Of a stretch of 64,000 bases of DNA, positions 1 through 11,974 are shown in pieces. Numbering within the stretch: the first letter of the stretch is position 1; each line of letters opens with the position of its first letter. Source of the DNA: Bactericera cockerelli. Its lineage: Eukaryota > Arthropoda > Insecta > Hemiptera > Triozidae. The stretch covers positions 15,076,564 to 15,140,563 of the forward strand of contig CM044957.1 in NCBI GenBank assembly GCA_024516035.1. Direction: 5' to 3'. The notes under the pieces are model-generated. The model was not told the DNA's origin, did no database searches, and saw only the letters and a list, made by a program, of their open reading frames with translations. The translations under genes were made by a program, and so were the position numbers.

Positions 1-2
1 AT

Positions 3-1162
3 TGTTCTGAGAAGCTCAATGAAATATTCAAGGAAAAGAAAAGTTACACGTACGAGAGAAATGTTTTCAGAAAGATGAATCAAAACGATGGAGAGTCAAC
101 TTCACAGTTCGTCATGAGACTTAAGACTCAAGTGAAGAATTGTGATCCAGAACACTATGGTGAGAATGAAATGATAATCGATCAAGTGATTGAGAAGTCT
201 ACATCGTCTGAGTTGCGGCGGTTGCTGTTGAAGGAAGGTGACAAGCTGACAATTGAGAAACTGCTAGAGGTAGCTAGGACACTTGAACAATCAGAGAATC
301 ACGCGCGTGCAATAGAAGGCAAACTTGACCCTAATTATATGATTTCTAAAATAAAAGAAATGCATAGCATGACATCAAATGATAAAGGCAAATACTGCTC
401 AAAATGTGGGTTATCTACTCATTGGAGGTCAGACAAATCCTGTCCTGCTCAAGAAGCAAGATGTTTAAAATGTGGTATTGTAGGACACTATTTAAGATGT
501 TGTAAAAATGAAACCAATTCGAAATGGCATGGATATCAAAAGCAAGTTAGACAAGTAGAATTTGAATTAGATAGCTCTCAAGATGAAATTACTTTTTCTG
601 TATTCACTGTGGTATCAAAATCTGACATGATGAACATAACTTTGAAAGGCCAAGTCAATATAAAATTTCTAGTTGACAGCGGGGCTTCTGTCAATATTTT
701 GGATTTTGATTCGTGGCGTTACCTTAAACGCAAGAATCCTTCTCTGTTTTATGAAGAGACAACAAAGAAGCTATTTGCCTATGGTAGTAATACACCTTTA
801 CCCATCATAGGTAAACTAGAGTGTGACGTTTCCATTTCAAATGGGACAAAGCTTAAAAATGTGAAATTCTTCATCTGTCAAGGCAATGGTGTGTCCTTGT
901 TGAGTGGTGAGACGGCGAAAAAACTTGGCACTTTGAAAATAGGAATACCTATTAATTCAGTTGAAGGTAAGTCACAACCCTCACCTTTATCCTTGGAAGC
1001 CACTCCTAAGGCAATGAGTCTAGAAGAAATTCGAGAACATTCACAGCGAGACCCGAGGATGTCTTCACTGAAACAAGCCATACAATGTGCCAGATGGCCT
1101 GTAGAGTTCAGAAAATTTGAATTAATCAAGACAGAGCTGTGCATAATGGATGACATTTCATC
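3..1162 (+). pseudogene. Gypsy gag-protease fragment, joined to the post-RNase H linker
   Basis: The frame runs open from the window edge; the first ATG is at 75. The N-terminal part resembles the capsid region of Gypsy gag. Two zinc knuckles follow: an irregular one (CSKCGLSTHWRSDKSC) and a regular CX2CX4HX4C one (CLKCGIVGHYLRCC), nt 396-504. The retropepsin active site DSGASVN is at about 675-695. After the protease the sequence passes directly into a segment ending in EIREHSQRDPRM, typical of the region between RNase H and integrase. Polymerase domains are thus missing, with the junction near nt 965-1005. The frame stops at 1194, but family resemblance moves to another frame near 1163. Confidence 0.85.
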
Positions 1163-1938
1163 CCTCCATCACTCAGGAAGCACACGCTATCCCTAGCTCA
1201 CGAAGGACATCCTGGAATTGTGAAGATGAAGCAAAAGTTGAGAACCAAAGTGTGGTGGCATAATATGGAAAAAGACAGCGAGAGTTATTGTAAGTATTGT
1301 CATGAATGTCAGGTGGCAGGAAACCCTAGCTCTCCTGAGCCCATGAAAATTGTTCGTATGCCTGAATCACCATGGAGTACTGTTGCTGTTGATTTCCTCG
1401 GTCCACTCCCTAATGGTACTTATGTTCTCGTGGTTATAGATCATTACAGTAGATATTATTTATGCGAATTTCTAACTTCTATTACAGCAAAGGAAACCAT
1501 TAATACACTGTGGAAAATTTTCTCCTTATTTGGTCTACCAAAAGTTTTAATATCTGATAATGTTCCACAGTTCATCAGTAGAGAACTCAGAGATTTCTGC
1601 ATCGGAAATAACATTGTACAGCATCTGAACACTCCAGAATGGCCTCAAGCTAATGGAGAAGTTGAGCGTCAAAACGGGACCATCTTGAAAAGATTGAAGA
1701 TAGCCCAGCTGAATAACGAAGACCTGGACAATGCTTTGAGAACATTTATCTTCAATTATAATTCTACACCTCACTCTGTTACAGGAAAGACGCCAGCTTT
1801 TCTCATGTTTGCGAGAGAATTCCGAGACAAACTCCCATCAGTAGAGTCAACATACAATGTGGACCCTGTGGTTTTCGACAGAGATTTTCAACACAAAATG
1901 AAAAACAAGCAGTATGAAGAGAATAATATTATTAATGA
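1163..1938 (+). pseudogene. Gypsy integrase, frameshifted from gag-pol and split by a Helitron
   Basis: From 1163 the frame shows the N-terminal zinc-binding region (LAHEGHPGI, then CKYCHEC). The catalytic core follows, with D at nt 1391 (AVDFLGPLP), D at 1556 (ISDN) and E at 1664 (GEVERQNG). The last two are separated by exactly 35 residues, the DD35E spacing of retroviral-type integrases. The usual SDNG reads SDNV. The conserved C-terminal linker (YNSTPHSVTGKTPA) is present. Reading ends artificially at 1940 because a Helitron begins there. The protein would cut and join element DNA into the host genome. It lacks its own start and its polymerase partner, so I treat it as a pseudogene. Confidence 0.9.
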
Positions 1939-2206
1939 CTAGCCGTTTGCCCGTGCTTTGCAACGGGACTAAATTTCAAATTTACTAAGGCATGGCCGTA
2001 CTGCTGGATAGCAATGCCTTTTTGAACTTTTTATAATTTTTCTGGACAAAGCGATAATGGTTTTGGGGGGGTCAATTCTGAGACATTTTTCGCTATCTCT
2101 TACCATTTTGGCTAAACAACTCCGGACAAACAAACAAACAAACATAGGTAGGTAGGTAGGTAGGTAGGTAGGTAGGTAGTCCTTTTTTCTGTTTTATATA
2201 TAGAGA
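1939..2206 (-). mobile_element. Non-autonomous Helitron (copy F1) inside the gypsy integrase
   Basis: Read on the minus strand it begins TCTCTATATATAAAA and ends in CTAG, preceded by a short hairpin with CCCGT/ACGGG arms. It lies between an A and a T and makes no target duplication. These are Helitron hallmarks. A near-identical copy lies at 61820-62063. A GGTA/TAGG microsatellite sits near the 5' end. Joining the flanks across this element puts the gypsy integrase back in frame, which fixes both borders. Confidence 0.85.
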
Positions 2207-2441
2207 TGCTGATGAAAGAGTATCAGAAGATGATGCTGGTGAAAGAGTACCAGAAGATGATGCAAGCGATCTAAACAACGATAATAAAGATATTGATGAG
2301 GCTGTACAAAAAGAAGAAAATTGTGAAGAACTAAGTGATTGGCAAAGCGCCCAATCATCAGAGAGTTATGAAGATCCGAAAGATGAAGATTGGTTACCTG
2401 TTCAAAAGCAAAGAAAAAGAAAAAAGAAAAGGAAGGAATAA
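2207..2441 (+). pseudogene. C-terminal tail of the gypsy integrase beyond the Helitron
   Basis: This acidic, then basic tail is in frame with the integrase once the Helitron is removed. It carries two similar repeats rich in Asp and Glu (VSEDDAGERV, VPEDDASDL) and ends in a Lys/Arg-rich block before a TAA at 2439. Such charged tails are common at the end of insect gypsy pol proteins. No known domain was recognised in it. Confidence 0.7.
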
Positions 2442-5400
2442 TGTAATATGTATAGTAGGGTTTGATGATTTGAAAGATGAGAGAGCGGCCAGTGTAGTTT
2501 GTGGAAATAAAAGATCAGTTTAGTTTTGACCACTGTACTGGTATGTTGTTCCTGTCTTAGAGACATTTCACCCCCCCCCAAATTTTATGTATTAATAAAA
2601 TTGATATGTGATAGTAAGCTGAATTTTTCTTATTTATGCGAATTCTGTGGATTCTGCACTTCCTCATTACTACTTTGCCACCAGATTTCTTCAAGACACA
2701 AGAGTCTGACTTCTTCAAGAAAGCAATTTTCCTCGGGAAATGAGTGCACGGGTCTGGGAACCACTGCTGTACCTTGTGCAGCCACTCCGTGTCAGATGCT
2801 AGATGGTCAGAGCTCATTACCTTCTTATTTATTTATGTACTATGGTTACGTGCCCATATTTATTTACTGTCTAATATAGAGCATGTAATTATTGTACTTT
2901 TTACCGGCTAATATAGAGCAGATCAATATTTGCACACCTAGGCAGGGTCTCTGTACCACCGCGGCCCTAGGGGGACACGTTCATAGGAAACTAGATCATG
3001 GCTGATCCGACGAGCGTCATACTTTTACTAAGCTTGAGTGCAATGTATTGGCTGTATTAAAATTCTGTCCATTCTAGATAACAGCTTTATTTATAAGAGC
3101 CATTAAAAAAGGTGTTTTTTAAAGTGAGAAATAAAATCTGCTTGGCTATTGGCTAGTATTATTATACTTAACGTTCGCTTTTAATGTGCGACATGGATTA
3201 CATTGGAAGACTGTTTTCACATGCGACTTATTTTGAAAAAAATAATAAAAATTAACGATAGAAAAACTATTGATTACTGGAGATGCCCCAAATGCTGGGC
3301 GGGGTTCAAAATAATGAAATGCTGGCTACTTTAATACTGTTGGTGGATAAAAATAAAACCTGATTTGCCATCACAGTCATGATCTTTATGGTTAAAAATT
3401 ACTTTGAACCCCATGAAACAAGAATATTTCATAGAAGCAAGGAGATCTTGTGAAGATTGTCACTGATGTGTCACTTGACCAAGAACATCAGGGTGTATCA
3501 CGAGGATGTAAACTAAAATTATAGAAAATTTACAGAAGGTTAAAAAACCTTAAAGGGAGTATACTTTTTAGGCTCTAAACCTGTACCAGTTATCAATTTT
3601 TATGAGTTACAAAAATGTGTACCACAAAGATTTAAACTAACATTAGCAGAGACTTACAGAAAGTTTACTTAGAGAGGATACTTTTTACACTCTAAACTTG
3701 TAGAGTTTTACACTCAAGTTGTCAATTTTTACAAAAAAAGTTGTTTTACAGTAATCCAAGAAAAAAGCTTCAGTAGGCATGGTTTGTAACATACTTAGTG
3801 AATGATCAATGACTCACCCTAGGAGGTATGTGCAAAGCTTTTGAATGGTAGAACATAAATTAACATAAATTCTCTGGGAAGCTAGGACCGAGTCACAACT
3901 CTTAGTGGAAGATCAACATATTACCTATTTTATGTCAGTAGGTATCTATCCTCAGTACGTATAAATACACATAATTTTTATATGTATAGTCGTAAACCGT
4001 TGTCATACATTGTAGTAGTAAGCTGGTCAATGTAAGTCCAGTGAAAGGTAAGTGGACAATGACGAACATTTAGGATTGATACAAGGTGTTCTAAAAGCAT
4101 CATGGATTTTCTTCGGGGTTAGGTGGCAAAGAATGCTTTATACTTAAATTTCGTGACATCAGATTTCAAAGAATCATGTTTGTGTATACCTAATTATCTA
4201 TACATATAATACGTACATATATTTATAACTAATTTGAAATTTATAGATACTTTTTATCTGATTTTCAGTTTTTTGCAGACACATTACCAATATTGCGACG
4301 CTAACCGATATTTTCACACAGTCAGATTTATTCCCAGCAACCTGTAGAGTACACGGCATGGGCATTTGAACAATAAATTGGAGATGGTAAAAATACCTAA
4401 AATTTAAATCAGTTCTTCAGAAAGATAATATTGATACTTATGAAATAGACCATATTAATGAAAATGATCCCACTGTAATCTTATATTTTAACATTATGGA
4501 ATCCACTCGCTGTCCACTGTGTCTTGGTAAAAGGTGCAATTTCTAAACTGAAATTACAAAAATATTTTCCTTGTCGTCACACACATCATTTAGATGGACT
4601 AACATCTTTCTAAAACTATCTTGAAGTTGTTATCAATTCCACAAAAATATATAGGATTTTGAGGAACTGCTAACAAAACCATGTTTCAGAACCTTTACTG
4701 ATGTCAAATCGTGAGTTATAATCTCCAAAGTGGTTGATTCCTTTTCTAGAACCTATGACAGCGAGAAACTTTTACTCCAGCAGGTTTCAAGTTATTAAAA
4801 TGTTGAAAACAGCTGACTTCAACTATTATTGTAAAGATTGTAGCGATTTACAATTGTTGTCTTTTGAACAAGAAGAATTGAAGAAATGAAATGTTTGTGT
4901 AATGACATCACAAATATGAGGTCAAAACGAGAAATTCGCAGTACAGAGAGTCTGTTGCAGAAAATACTCACGACTGGTCAGGGCAGCTAGGGATCAAGTG
5001 TTTACAATCAAGTGTCAAGTCTATCAGCCTAAATTTTCTCACACAAAAATGCGGTGTTTCATTTTGAAAATTACTCTCATCACCACTCACCGCCATTTGA
5101 GCCCTAAAAACTGATACCTAAACAACACTTTGAAAATAATGTAATACATTGAAACGGACCACAATTTAGTCCTTTGTCTTCTGAAATTTACAAAAACAAT
5201 CAATCATTCCTCGAAAAAAAGTTTTTACCTGAAATCCTAGGCAAATCGGGGGTTTCAAAATCATAATAATAATCGATTTTTCATTTCTCACCTATCACGA
5301 AATAATACATAGAGACCCATTGGAAAATAACTGTATCTAACTACCATTAACGGATATCAGCGTTTTTATGGACCACCCTGTAGTGTAGAGGAAACATCCG

Positions 5401-5671
5401 AGAGGAAAAGTTCAAGTTATTTAGTTTTTGAGATGGGGTGAAAAAGAATTTAAAAAAAAACATCAACAAAAAAGCTGAAGACAGCTTTCTGTTTGCTATT
5501 TGAAGCTATAAAAAAGCCTTCAATCAGAAAAAAAGAAAGTAAAAAGTCCTCATGATGGTTAGTCCCGCATTAAATCATTCTTGAAAATAGGTTGGACACA
5601 ACAAACTGGAAACTGTTTGTGATACAAAGTTACAAAATGCTTAAATTTAAAGGAAACATCACACAACCATC
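2442..5671. other. Gene-free AT-rich stretch
   Basis: No convincing exon, RNA gene or complete element was seen. The first few hundred bases may hold the 3' LTR of the gypsy element. A C-run lies near 2571. Short open frames at 2335-2880 overlap the gypsy end and show no family features. Confidence 0.5.
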
Positions 5672-5965
5672 ATGCTGGGTCCACACAGGTGCAACATGCA
5701 ACACTTTGCTGCAACATGTGTGTGGTAATTGGAACACTATTGTAGCAACGTGTTGCAGTTCGTGTTCGTCAGTGATCCATTCTGTTTTAATGTTCAGGTG
5801 CCGTCCACACAGTTGCAACATAGTAGCAACAAAGATCAAAGATGTTCGGTAGAAAACCGACATCCTCATGGATAATTTTTGAACATTCATGTTCGTGTTC
5901 AGAAGCCGTGCACACAGAGTGAATTCATGTTGCAGCAACATGTTGCACCTGTGTGGACCCAGCAT
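5672..5965. mobile_element. MITE with perfect 27-bp terminal inverted repeats
   Basis: The two ends are perfect reverse complements over 27 bases (5672-5698 and 5939-5965), starting ATGCTGGGTCCACACAGGTG. The interior repeats GCAACATG/CATGTTGC motifs and the phrase GTCCACAC, so the whole element can fold on itself. Size (294 bp) and lack of coding capacity fit a MITE. I could not define a target duplication, so the superfamily (PIF/Harbinger or other) is open. Confidence 0.8.
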
Positions 5966-6589
5966 TACTTCTTAGCCGGGTGAAAGACCTTCAAAACTGC
6001 TGGCCACACCACAACACCAACCACAACTGATCGTTACACCACAACCACAATGTTCGTACCTACGTACAACAGCCCCCTGCTCCAGCTCTGTCACGAGCGG
6101 TCTAATAGGATTAGCAGACCACGTGCCTGCCCGCTCAGGAAATATGCCAGACATCCCAGCACAAAAGCAATCTCCGATTCGGTCAACAATGGAGCGAGCC
6201 AGAGCATTTCTGGAGACATTTCTTGAGGACAGTTTAATTAGTAGGCTAATCCCCCGGGCAACCGGTGGACCTGGGGCAACAGCCACCGGTGAAGAGATGT
6301 CGGGCTACCAGTGTGTCATTAGGACATGTGGGTCATTGCCCGGCTCTGGGTGAAGTTTTCGGACTGGACACCGCGCGCTGAGTAAACTTGGAAAGGAGAT
6401 TGCTGAAAGTAGAGACATGTATTGTATGTGTGTCAATGACTACCGCCATCATTCACTTTAAGTTAATGTAAACCAGTGAATTATCAGAACGCCTCTCGTT
6501 AAAGTAGCGAATATTTCTGTTCTCCTGTTGTATGTACTTAATACTTAATGTTCTTGTTTTTTACCTATTAAATTTTCCAACCTGTTGCT
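5966..6589. other. GC-richer non-coding stretch, unrecognised
   Basis: The segment 5980-6360 is richer in GC than its surroundings and has overlapping open frames of about 76-104 codons on both strands, none of which resembles a known family. It precedes a LINE fragment and could be part of the same retroelement. Confidence 0.3.
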
Positions 6590-6796
6590 TTGGAAACCAT
6601 GGGTGCTTGGAGCGTCGAATCTAAGAAATGGTTAGACCATTTGGGAAAGAAATTGATTGGAATTACGGGTGATCCCCGTTCCAATCATTTTCTTTACCAA
6701 AAAATCGGTCTAGCCTTACAAAGAGGAAATGCTTCTTGCATCCTCGGCTCCCTTCCGGAAGGACGATCCCTGGGAGAAGTTTTTTTTTTTTTTTAA
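6590..6796 (+). pseudogene. Non-LTR retrotransposon (LINE) fragment
   Basis: The short frame contains ITGDPRSNHFLYQKIGLALQ followed by RGNASCILGSLP. This TGDPRS...RISIAxQRGNAA...G pattern is frequent near the end of LINE ORF2 proteins. No start, endonuclease or polymerase core is present, and a T-run directly follows. It is a truncated dead copy. Confidence 0.5.
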
Positions 6797-8673
6797 ATAG
6801 AACATGAATTATACTTCAACAAATATGTTAGGTAAATCGGTGTACCTACCTGCTGATAGTGTTTTTTATTAAGAATCAGTGAATATTTCCCCTCAGCTTT
6901 GGCTAATTTTACTTTATAAGTTATAAATATAGTTTTACATTCATAGTTGAACATGTACGAGAGAACACATAATATATTATTAATATTATAGTGCTCATTA
7001 GTTTTGTGAAGACATGCATGGACTTCCTTGTGCATATTACAAGAAGTGAATTAGGAAACAGCGGCAAAGTTTTATTTATAAATCAACGTCTTGGAAGTAG
7101 GCGGTCATGTAATTGCTATCATTAGGCTTAATAAATGATAAACCGTAGTCATCATGCACCTATGTATGCTTGCGTATACACGAAAATTCCAAAGTTCTTT
7201 CTAGTTAGTCCGAAAATAAATCTGAGTAAATAAAGAAAAAATGGATTTGTACCAACTCTAATTTGTATTTCCAGAGAAATGAATTTGGCCGGCATTATCT
7301 TGAAGTTTTACGCCATGGATCACCGCCTCTACCGGTCCTGAGTTCCATTACCTCTGGGGTTCCTGAGTTCTATTACCTCTGGGGTTCCTGAGTTCTATTA
7401 CCTCTGGGGTTTATGATTTTTACAGGATTTCTATTTCATGTTCATAACAATCTTACAATAATTCGAGGTGTTCTTCTGGTGGAACTGATGGAACATATAA
7501 TTCTATTAGAAAGCATTTTTGACTTTCTTCTAATTATTTATAATAATTCTTTGTCGTGACGTAAATTATAACAATGAAATTTGAGATTTCATTGAAAACC
7601 AGCTAAATTCCCGCAAAGTGTAAATATTTCTGACAATTTTTTTCTATCTTTCCTCTTATTCATCCTGCTTCGTCAATTTTGAATGATGGGCATTTTCCTT
7701 TCCTAAAAATAAGAAGAGTGGTTCACTTTTGACGGAGAACCATCCAGTATATATGCACATTCCGATCATTGCCCCAGCACACATCATCACGTCGAATTAC
7801 TTCCAAAATTTGAATCCTAGATTGCCCAGCACTAGTGCTTCATTTGTACATTCGTTTGCAGCTTGGATAATCGTTATTACTCCGCTTGATTCGTGATGTT
7901 TTTAGCTTAAATTAATAGAGTTTGAGATTAGTCTACGAATGAGGAATATACATGCATCCACATTCCGAGTTAAATCACTACGAAATAAAGATTTTGAAAT
8001 TACTTATTCCTTAATTCCTTTTTCACCGGAGGTATTAGTTGGTAGACTACTTGGGATCATTCAAATTTACTTCATTTGGCACCTAAATTTGAGTTTTTAC
8101 TTTTTCATTATCACTCATAGTTTATTATACAGATAGAAATAATTGCAATAGGTTCTTATATAGGCACATCTATTGATTGAGATTAAATTTGTACAATACA
8201 GTATTGAACAACTAATACATATATGTATCTAGGTATTTCTGGTATTAATATTGTGTTCGGTGTCTAATGCTTACTGTCCAGCCAGAACTACCATTAATAG
8301 AGCCTACTATTATAAAAATTATATACTAACTCTACCCATATAATTATCACACATGCATGCATGCATTATTATTCAATATTACTTTTTTCACTGTTAAAAA
8401 ATAGGCTCAGACTGTTGAACACCGTTAAAGTAGCATATTTCTTGTAGGGAATGGAAAAATTCCGCGTTTTAGACAAAGCATTGGTCTTGATTAAAAAGTG
8501 AGTAAATTAGATCCCCGAAAATACATATCATGCGTGGTAACAAGTTTTCTGTCAAATCTTCAGCTTAAAAAATAATCATATTTGGGCGCTGCTTCAGAAT
8601 CCTTCTTTGCTTTCTGTCTTCCCTCAGTTCTGATGGAAACATCAGCCATAGCCTAGTAAAACTTTTGCTTTGT
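6797..8673. other. Gene-free AT-rich stretch
   Basis: Nothing gene-like was seen. It contains a T-run, one three-copy tandem repeat at 7336-7410 and otherwise unique AT-rich DNA. Confidence 0.5.
7336..7410. repeat. 25-bp tandem repeat, three copies
   Basis: The unit, starting TCCTGAGTTCTATTACCTCT, occurs three times head to tail with one substitution in the first copy (C for T). Confidence 0.9.
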
Positions 8674-9052
8674 TTAACAACTTGAGTGCCATGAGATCCC
8701 AAATGGGTACTCATGAAACTTCACTTCAGTGCCAAGCTGAAAAATGACAGTCCGTGACTACCGTGCCATGACATTTTTTTTTTTTTTTTTCTCTGATCGA
8801 TCTGAAACTTTGAGACTGTGTTTCTAGAGCATCTTAGATGAATGTTACCTATAAATAAGACCTGAATTGTGTGAGACCCCATATGGGTACTCATGGCCTG
8901 CTGGAACAGTTTTTTTTAATGAAAAAAACATCTTCTGAGAAACCAAATGGGGTCTCACTTTGAGTGTTTTCAGGCTAGATTGAGATCCCACATGGGTACT
9001 CATGGCACTGAAGTGAAGTTCTCAAAAAACAGTCTGGCACTCAAGTTGTTAA
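8674..9052. mobile_element. piggyBac-like MITE flanked by TTAA
   Basis: TTAA lies at both ends (8674-8677 and 9049-9052). Between them are perfect 14-bp inverted repeats, CAACTTGAGTGCCA and its complement. TTAA duplication is the signature of piggyBac-type transposition. Inside, a motif like GATCCCAAATGGGTACTCAT recurs three or four times, once inverted, and CTTCACTTCAGTGCC appears in both orientations. No coding capacity. Confidence 0.82.
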
Positions 9053-9288
9053 GTGCCGTCATTTTGATAAAACTAGTTATATTATAAATATGATGAAAAT
9101 AAATTTACACATTTATATTAAGACTTTTTTAGAAAATATGATTTAAAAAATTTCAGCAGATTCAAAAATTAATTGGATTGAGAGAGAAAAAATTGTCCTC
9201 CTGAATCTGACATACTCCTGACTAGTATCTAGTACTAGTATTGATAGTGAAAACCTGGATTTTTAGTTCAGCCATTCTTTTTTTTTGC

Positions 9289-9505
9289 CTGGCTGGCGGA
9301 CTATAAACAGGGAGTAGACCAGCAGTCTGGCTGGGGGACTATAAATAGGGAGTAGACCAGCAGTCTGGCTGGGGGACTATAAACAGGGAGTAGACCAGTA
9401 TTGGCTTGGTTCTGGGGGCCCTTGTCAATTATTAGCCTCCTTTTAAAGACAGTGGTAGAACTGCTGAGTAATTCCTCCACGGTCTGGCTACCATCGTTCA
9501 CGATG
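9289..9505 (-). repeat. Repeat family R fragment with 38-bp tandem units
   Basis: A unit containing GGACTATAAACAGGGAGTAG and ACCAGCAGTCTGGCTGG is repeated three times at 9289-9400. The segment is the reverse complement of the end of a longer dispersed repeat seen at 25028-25275 and 35821-36098. Confidence 0.7.
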
Positions 9506-11187
9506 ACGCCACCCTATGATGATGATTCTTTTTTTTAAACAATTTTTTACTACAAGGTTTATAAACATTAGTGAATAAGAGTGAAATTAACAGACATTTT
9601 CCAATACCTGTGGACTCAAAATTTGCGTATCGTTTTGAATGGCGAATTTTAATAACTGAGTCGAACTTGTGAATCCGATTTTTTCTATTACTAACCAATT
9701 TTCTAGTTGCTCATATACCTACACATATGTCACATGCAATCCCGTTTAGTTCTTGCATTACCTCATGGACCTCATGGTAGGACTAGTATCTAATGCTATT
9801 AATAATTAGAGTGCTGACGGCACAATAAAAGGTAAACTTGTTCCAAGTAATGTAGAATGTAACCACCACCGGCGCGGGCAGTATACCGCTACATCGGTTA
9901 CGATTGAAGTTTTCCAACCGGTCAATCCAGATTTCTAGACTGGTCTTATAACAGAATTAAATCATTCTTATATCACTCACGAGCTGTAATTCATCCATTG
10001 GAAATTTCGGTGTATTAACCTTCGCATGGTAACATCTGGGTCTCGCCTGCTTGTTGACGCCAATAATCTTGTCGAAATAATTTAAGAAATAATGTGAATG
10101 GGAGCAAAATATTCCCAAAAAATTGTTCTTGTCTTTGAAACTCAAGTTCTTAATAAAAGTTATGTTCAATTATTTTGTTTGTAATCATTTCGTTTTTCCA
10201 AAATTAATATTTTTGAGTATTGGGTCTGTCAGACCCAATGTTACCGTTGGTGTCCATTAATTTATGTTACCATGGGAGGGTTAACATTTTGCTAAAGCAT
10301 TCCTAGAGTACTTTTTTCGCCTAAATAATCCTCATTATTTTCACGTGTTGTGAATATCCGCTGCTTGATTCATTTAATATTTATCTATTCATTAATTTCG
10401 CAGCTACATTTTGAATGTGTTCTTTTCATTCATATTGTATAGGTGAATTTAGAGAGAAATTTTTTGTCGCCTATGATGTGAACCTAAGTTGTTGTATTAT
10501 GACTTTTATATTCTAATGAATAGAATAGAATATGTAAATAATTGTATTTTATCGATAATGATTTTACAATGGTTGACAAGTTTACACAAAAGAATAACTT
10601 ACACACTAAAATAAAACAAAATTCATTCTTATTTCATTGAACTGATAGCTCTCATTTTCTACTAAAATTGCAGGCTTATTAAACCTTATGTTTTGTTCTT
10701 CTTTATATCTACTGGTACCTAAGAAGTAAACAACAAAAAAAGGACAGTTTTAACCAACGTTCCTGTAAGTTTTACAATATTTTAATGAATATACGTAATT
10801 GAGATCACAAGTTTGAGTCAGAACTTACAATTCCCCATTTAAGTCATTTAACAATAAGCAAAATCTAGATTCAGGTCCACAGAGGTATTAAACATCATGT
10901 GAGTGAGTCTAATGTAAACCCCTCTTCTTCGAGGCACACTGATTACCCTCTAGCTAGCTAATTAATCAAGTAATTATATAAAGTAATTCTTCGAAATATA
11001 ATTTGATTTCAATACATTTTATATGAATAAAAGGGATATAAAATAAATGCCCGTAAATAAAGTAAGCGTAATTAATGTAATTATGGATTAATCATGAAAA
11101 ATAAACTCTCGCGTAATTGCACGCGATAGGCTCTTGCTTTAATTTCCAGCGGGGTCGGATTTTCACCACCCTGTATATAAATAGTGA
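9506..11187. other. Gene-free AT-rich stretch
   Basis: No exon or complete element was recognised. Only short random open frames are present. Confidence 0.45.
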
Positions 11188-11285
11188 CCGGCCTCAATAG
11201 CTCAAGAGATAAGGCGGAAGACTTGTAACCTGGAGGTCGATGGTTCCTGTCTCAAGTACGGCAAAAATTTAGTAAGGCGAGTACA
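11188..11285 (+). repeat. tRNA-derived SINE, family S3, degenerate copy
   Basis: It shows a tRNA-like head (CCGGCCTCAATAGCTCAAGA as A-box region, GGTCGATGGTTCCTGTCTC as B-box region) followed by the AGATTTAGTAA-type tail shared with better copies at 19968-20118 and 58331-58482. Confidence 0.6.
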
Positions 11286-11852
11286 GATAAGAATGTAGTT
11301 GCAAAAAGATATATTCTTATTTTAAATTCTAATTCAACTGGAGCTGTTTTTTGCAGGGAAGAACTTTATCAGTCAATGGAAAGAACTATTCAAATGGACC
11401 TTCAAATGTACAATGTTCGCAGAATCTGCAGAACACCCTGTATAATTTAATCTTAGTGCAACGGGTGGTCTCTCTGGCACTTGCGATTAGAGGGGCTTAG
11501 CTCTAATAACACACTCCGAGGTTAATGCTGCACAAGTACACTGAAATTAATTATATGTATCTAATGTGTTTCTTTCATTATCTCTTACATCAGGCTAACA
11601 TCTCACATACACCTTGGTTACACAGGGCACGTGGTGTTTGTCTAGTGGACTAAGGCGTATGACCGTCTAATGAATTACCTACCACAACGTCTTGGTGTGT
11701 CTGGCTGGGGAACAAACTGGGAGTTGACCAGGAGTCTGAGTAAACAGAAGTTACAGAAGTGCATGATCCATTGAGTAGTCCTGTGGGGGTGCTAGAACAG
11801 CCATTTAACCAGAAATTTTCCTCTAGGACTCATGGAGTTGTGTGGAACAGAT

Positions 11853-11974
11853 TGCCATAGGCAATAACCCCACCCTTTAGTTGGGACATATGTATTTATC
11901 TATTTTTTTCCATTTAATTGTGTATATTGTTTTCATTTTTTTTTTTTTTTTAATAATAATTATTTGTATTGTAC
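11853..11974 (+). repeat. Dispersed LINE-tail-like repeat (family L), left half, split by Tc1
   Basis: It contains the family signature GATTGCCATAGGCAATAACC and CCCTTTAG, then a T-rich tail. The tail resumes at 15013-15063 with AATAAAGCATTTAATAAT beyond the Tc1 element, matching the undisturbed copy at 48534-48712. Confidence 0.75.

Larger units (their letters stand above)
1..2441 (+). mobile_element. Ty3/Gypsy retrotransposon remnant, 5' cut by window edge
   Basis: The order gag zinc knuckles, retropepsin, integrase is that of a Ty3/Gypsy element. The gag frame is already open at the first bases, so the element starts left of the window. The protease is followed after about 100 codons by the short linker that normally lies between RNase H and integrase. 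Reverse transcriptase and RNase H, normally some 600 residues, are therefore deleted. A frameshift separates the gag-protease frame from integrase, and a Helitron interrupts the integrase tail. A purine-rich stretch at about 2405-2437 at the end of the last frame resembles a polypurine tract, so a 3' LTR may begin shortly after 2441; I could not define its end. The element cannot be autonomous. Confidence 0.88.

Noticed and set aside
4080..5390. Possible TIR element with ends like TACAAGGTG and CACCCTGTAG
   Set aside because: End similarity is too weak and no target duplication was seen.
5630..5965. Open frames on both strands
   Set aside because: They lie within a palindromic MITE.
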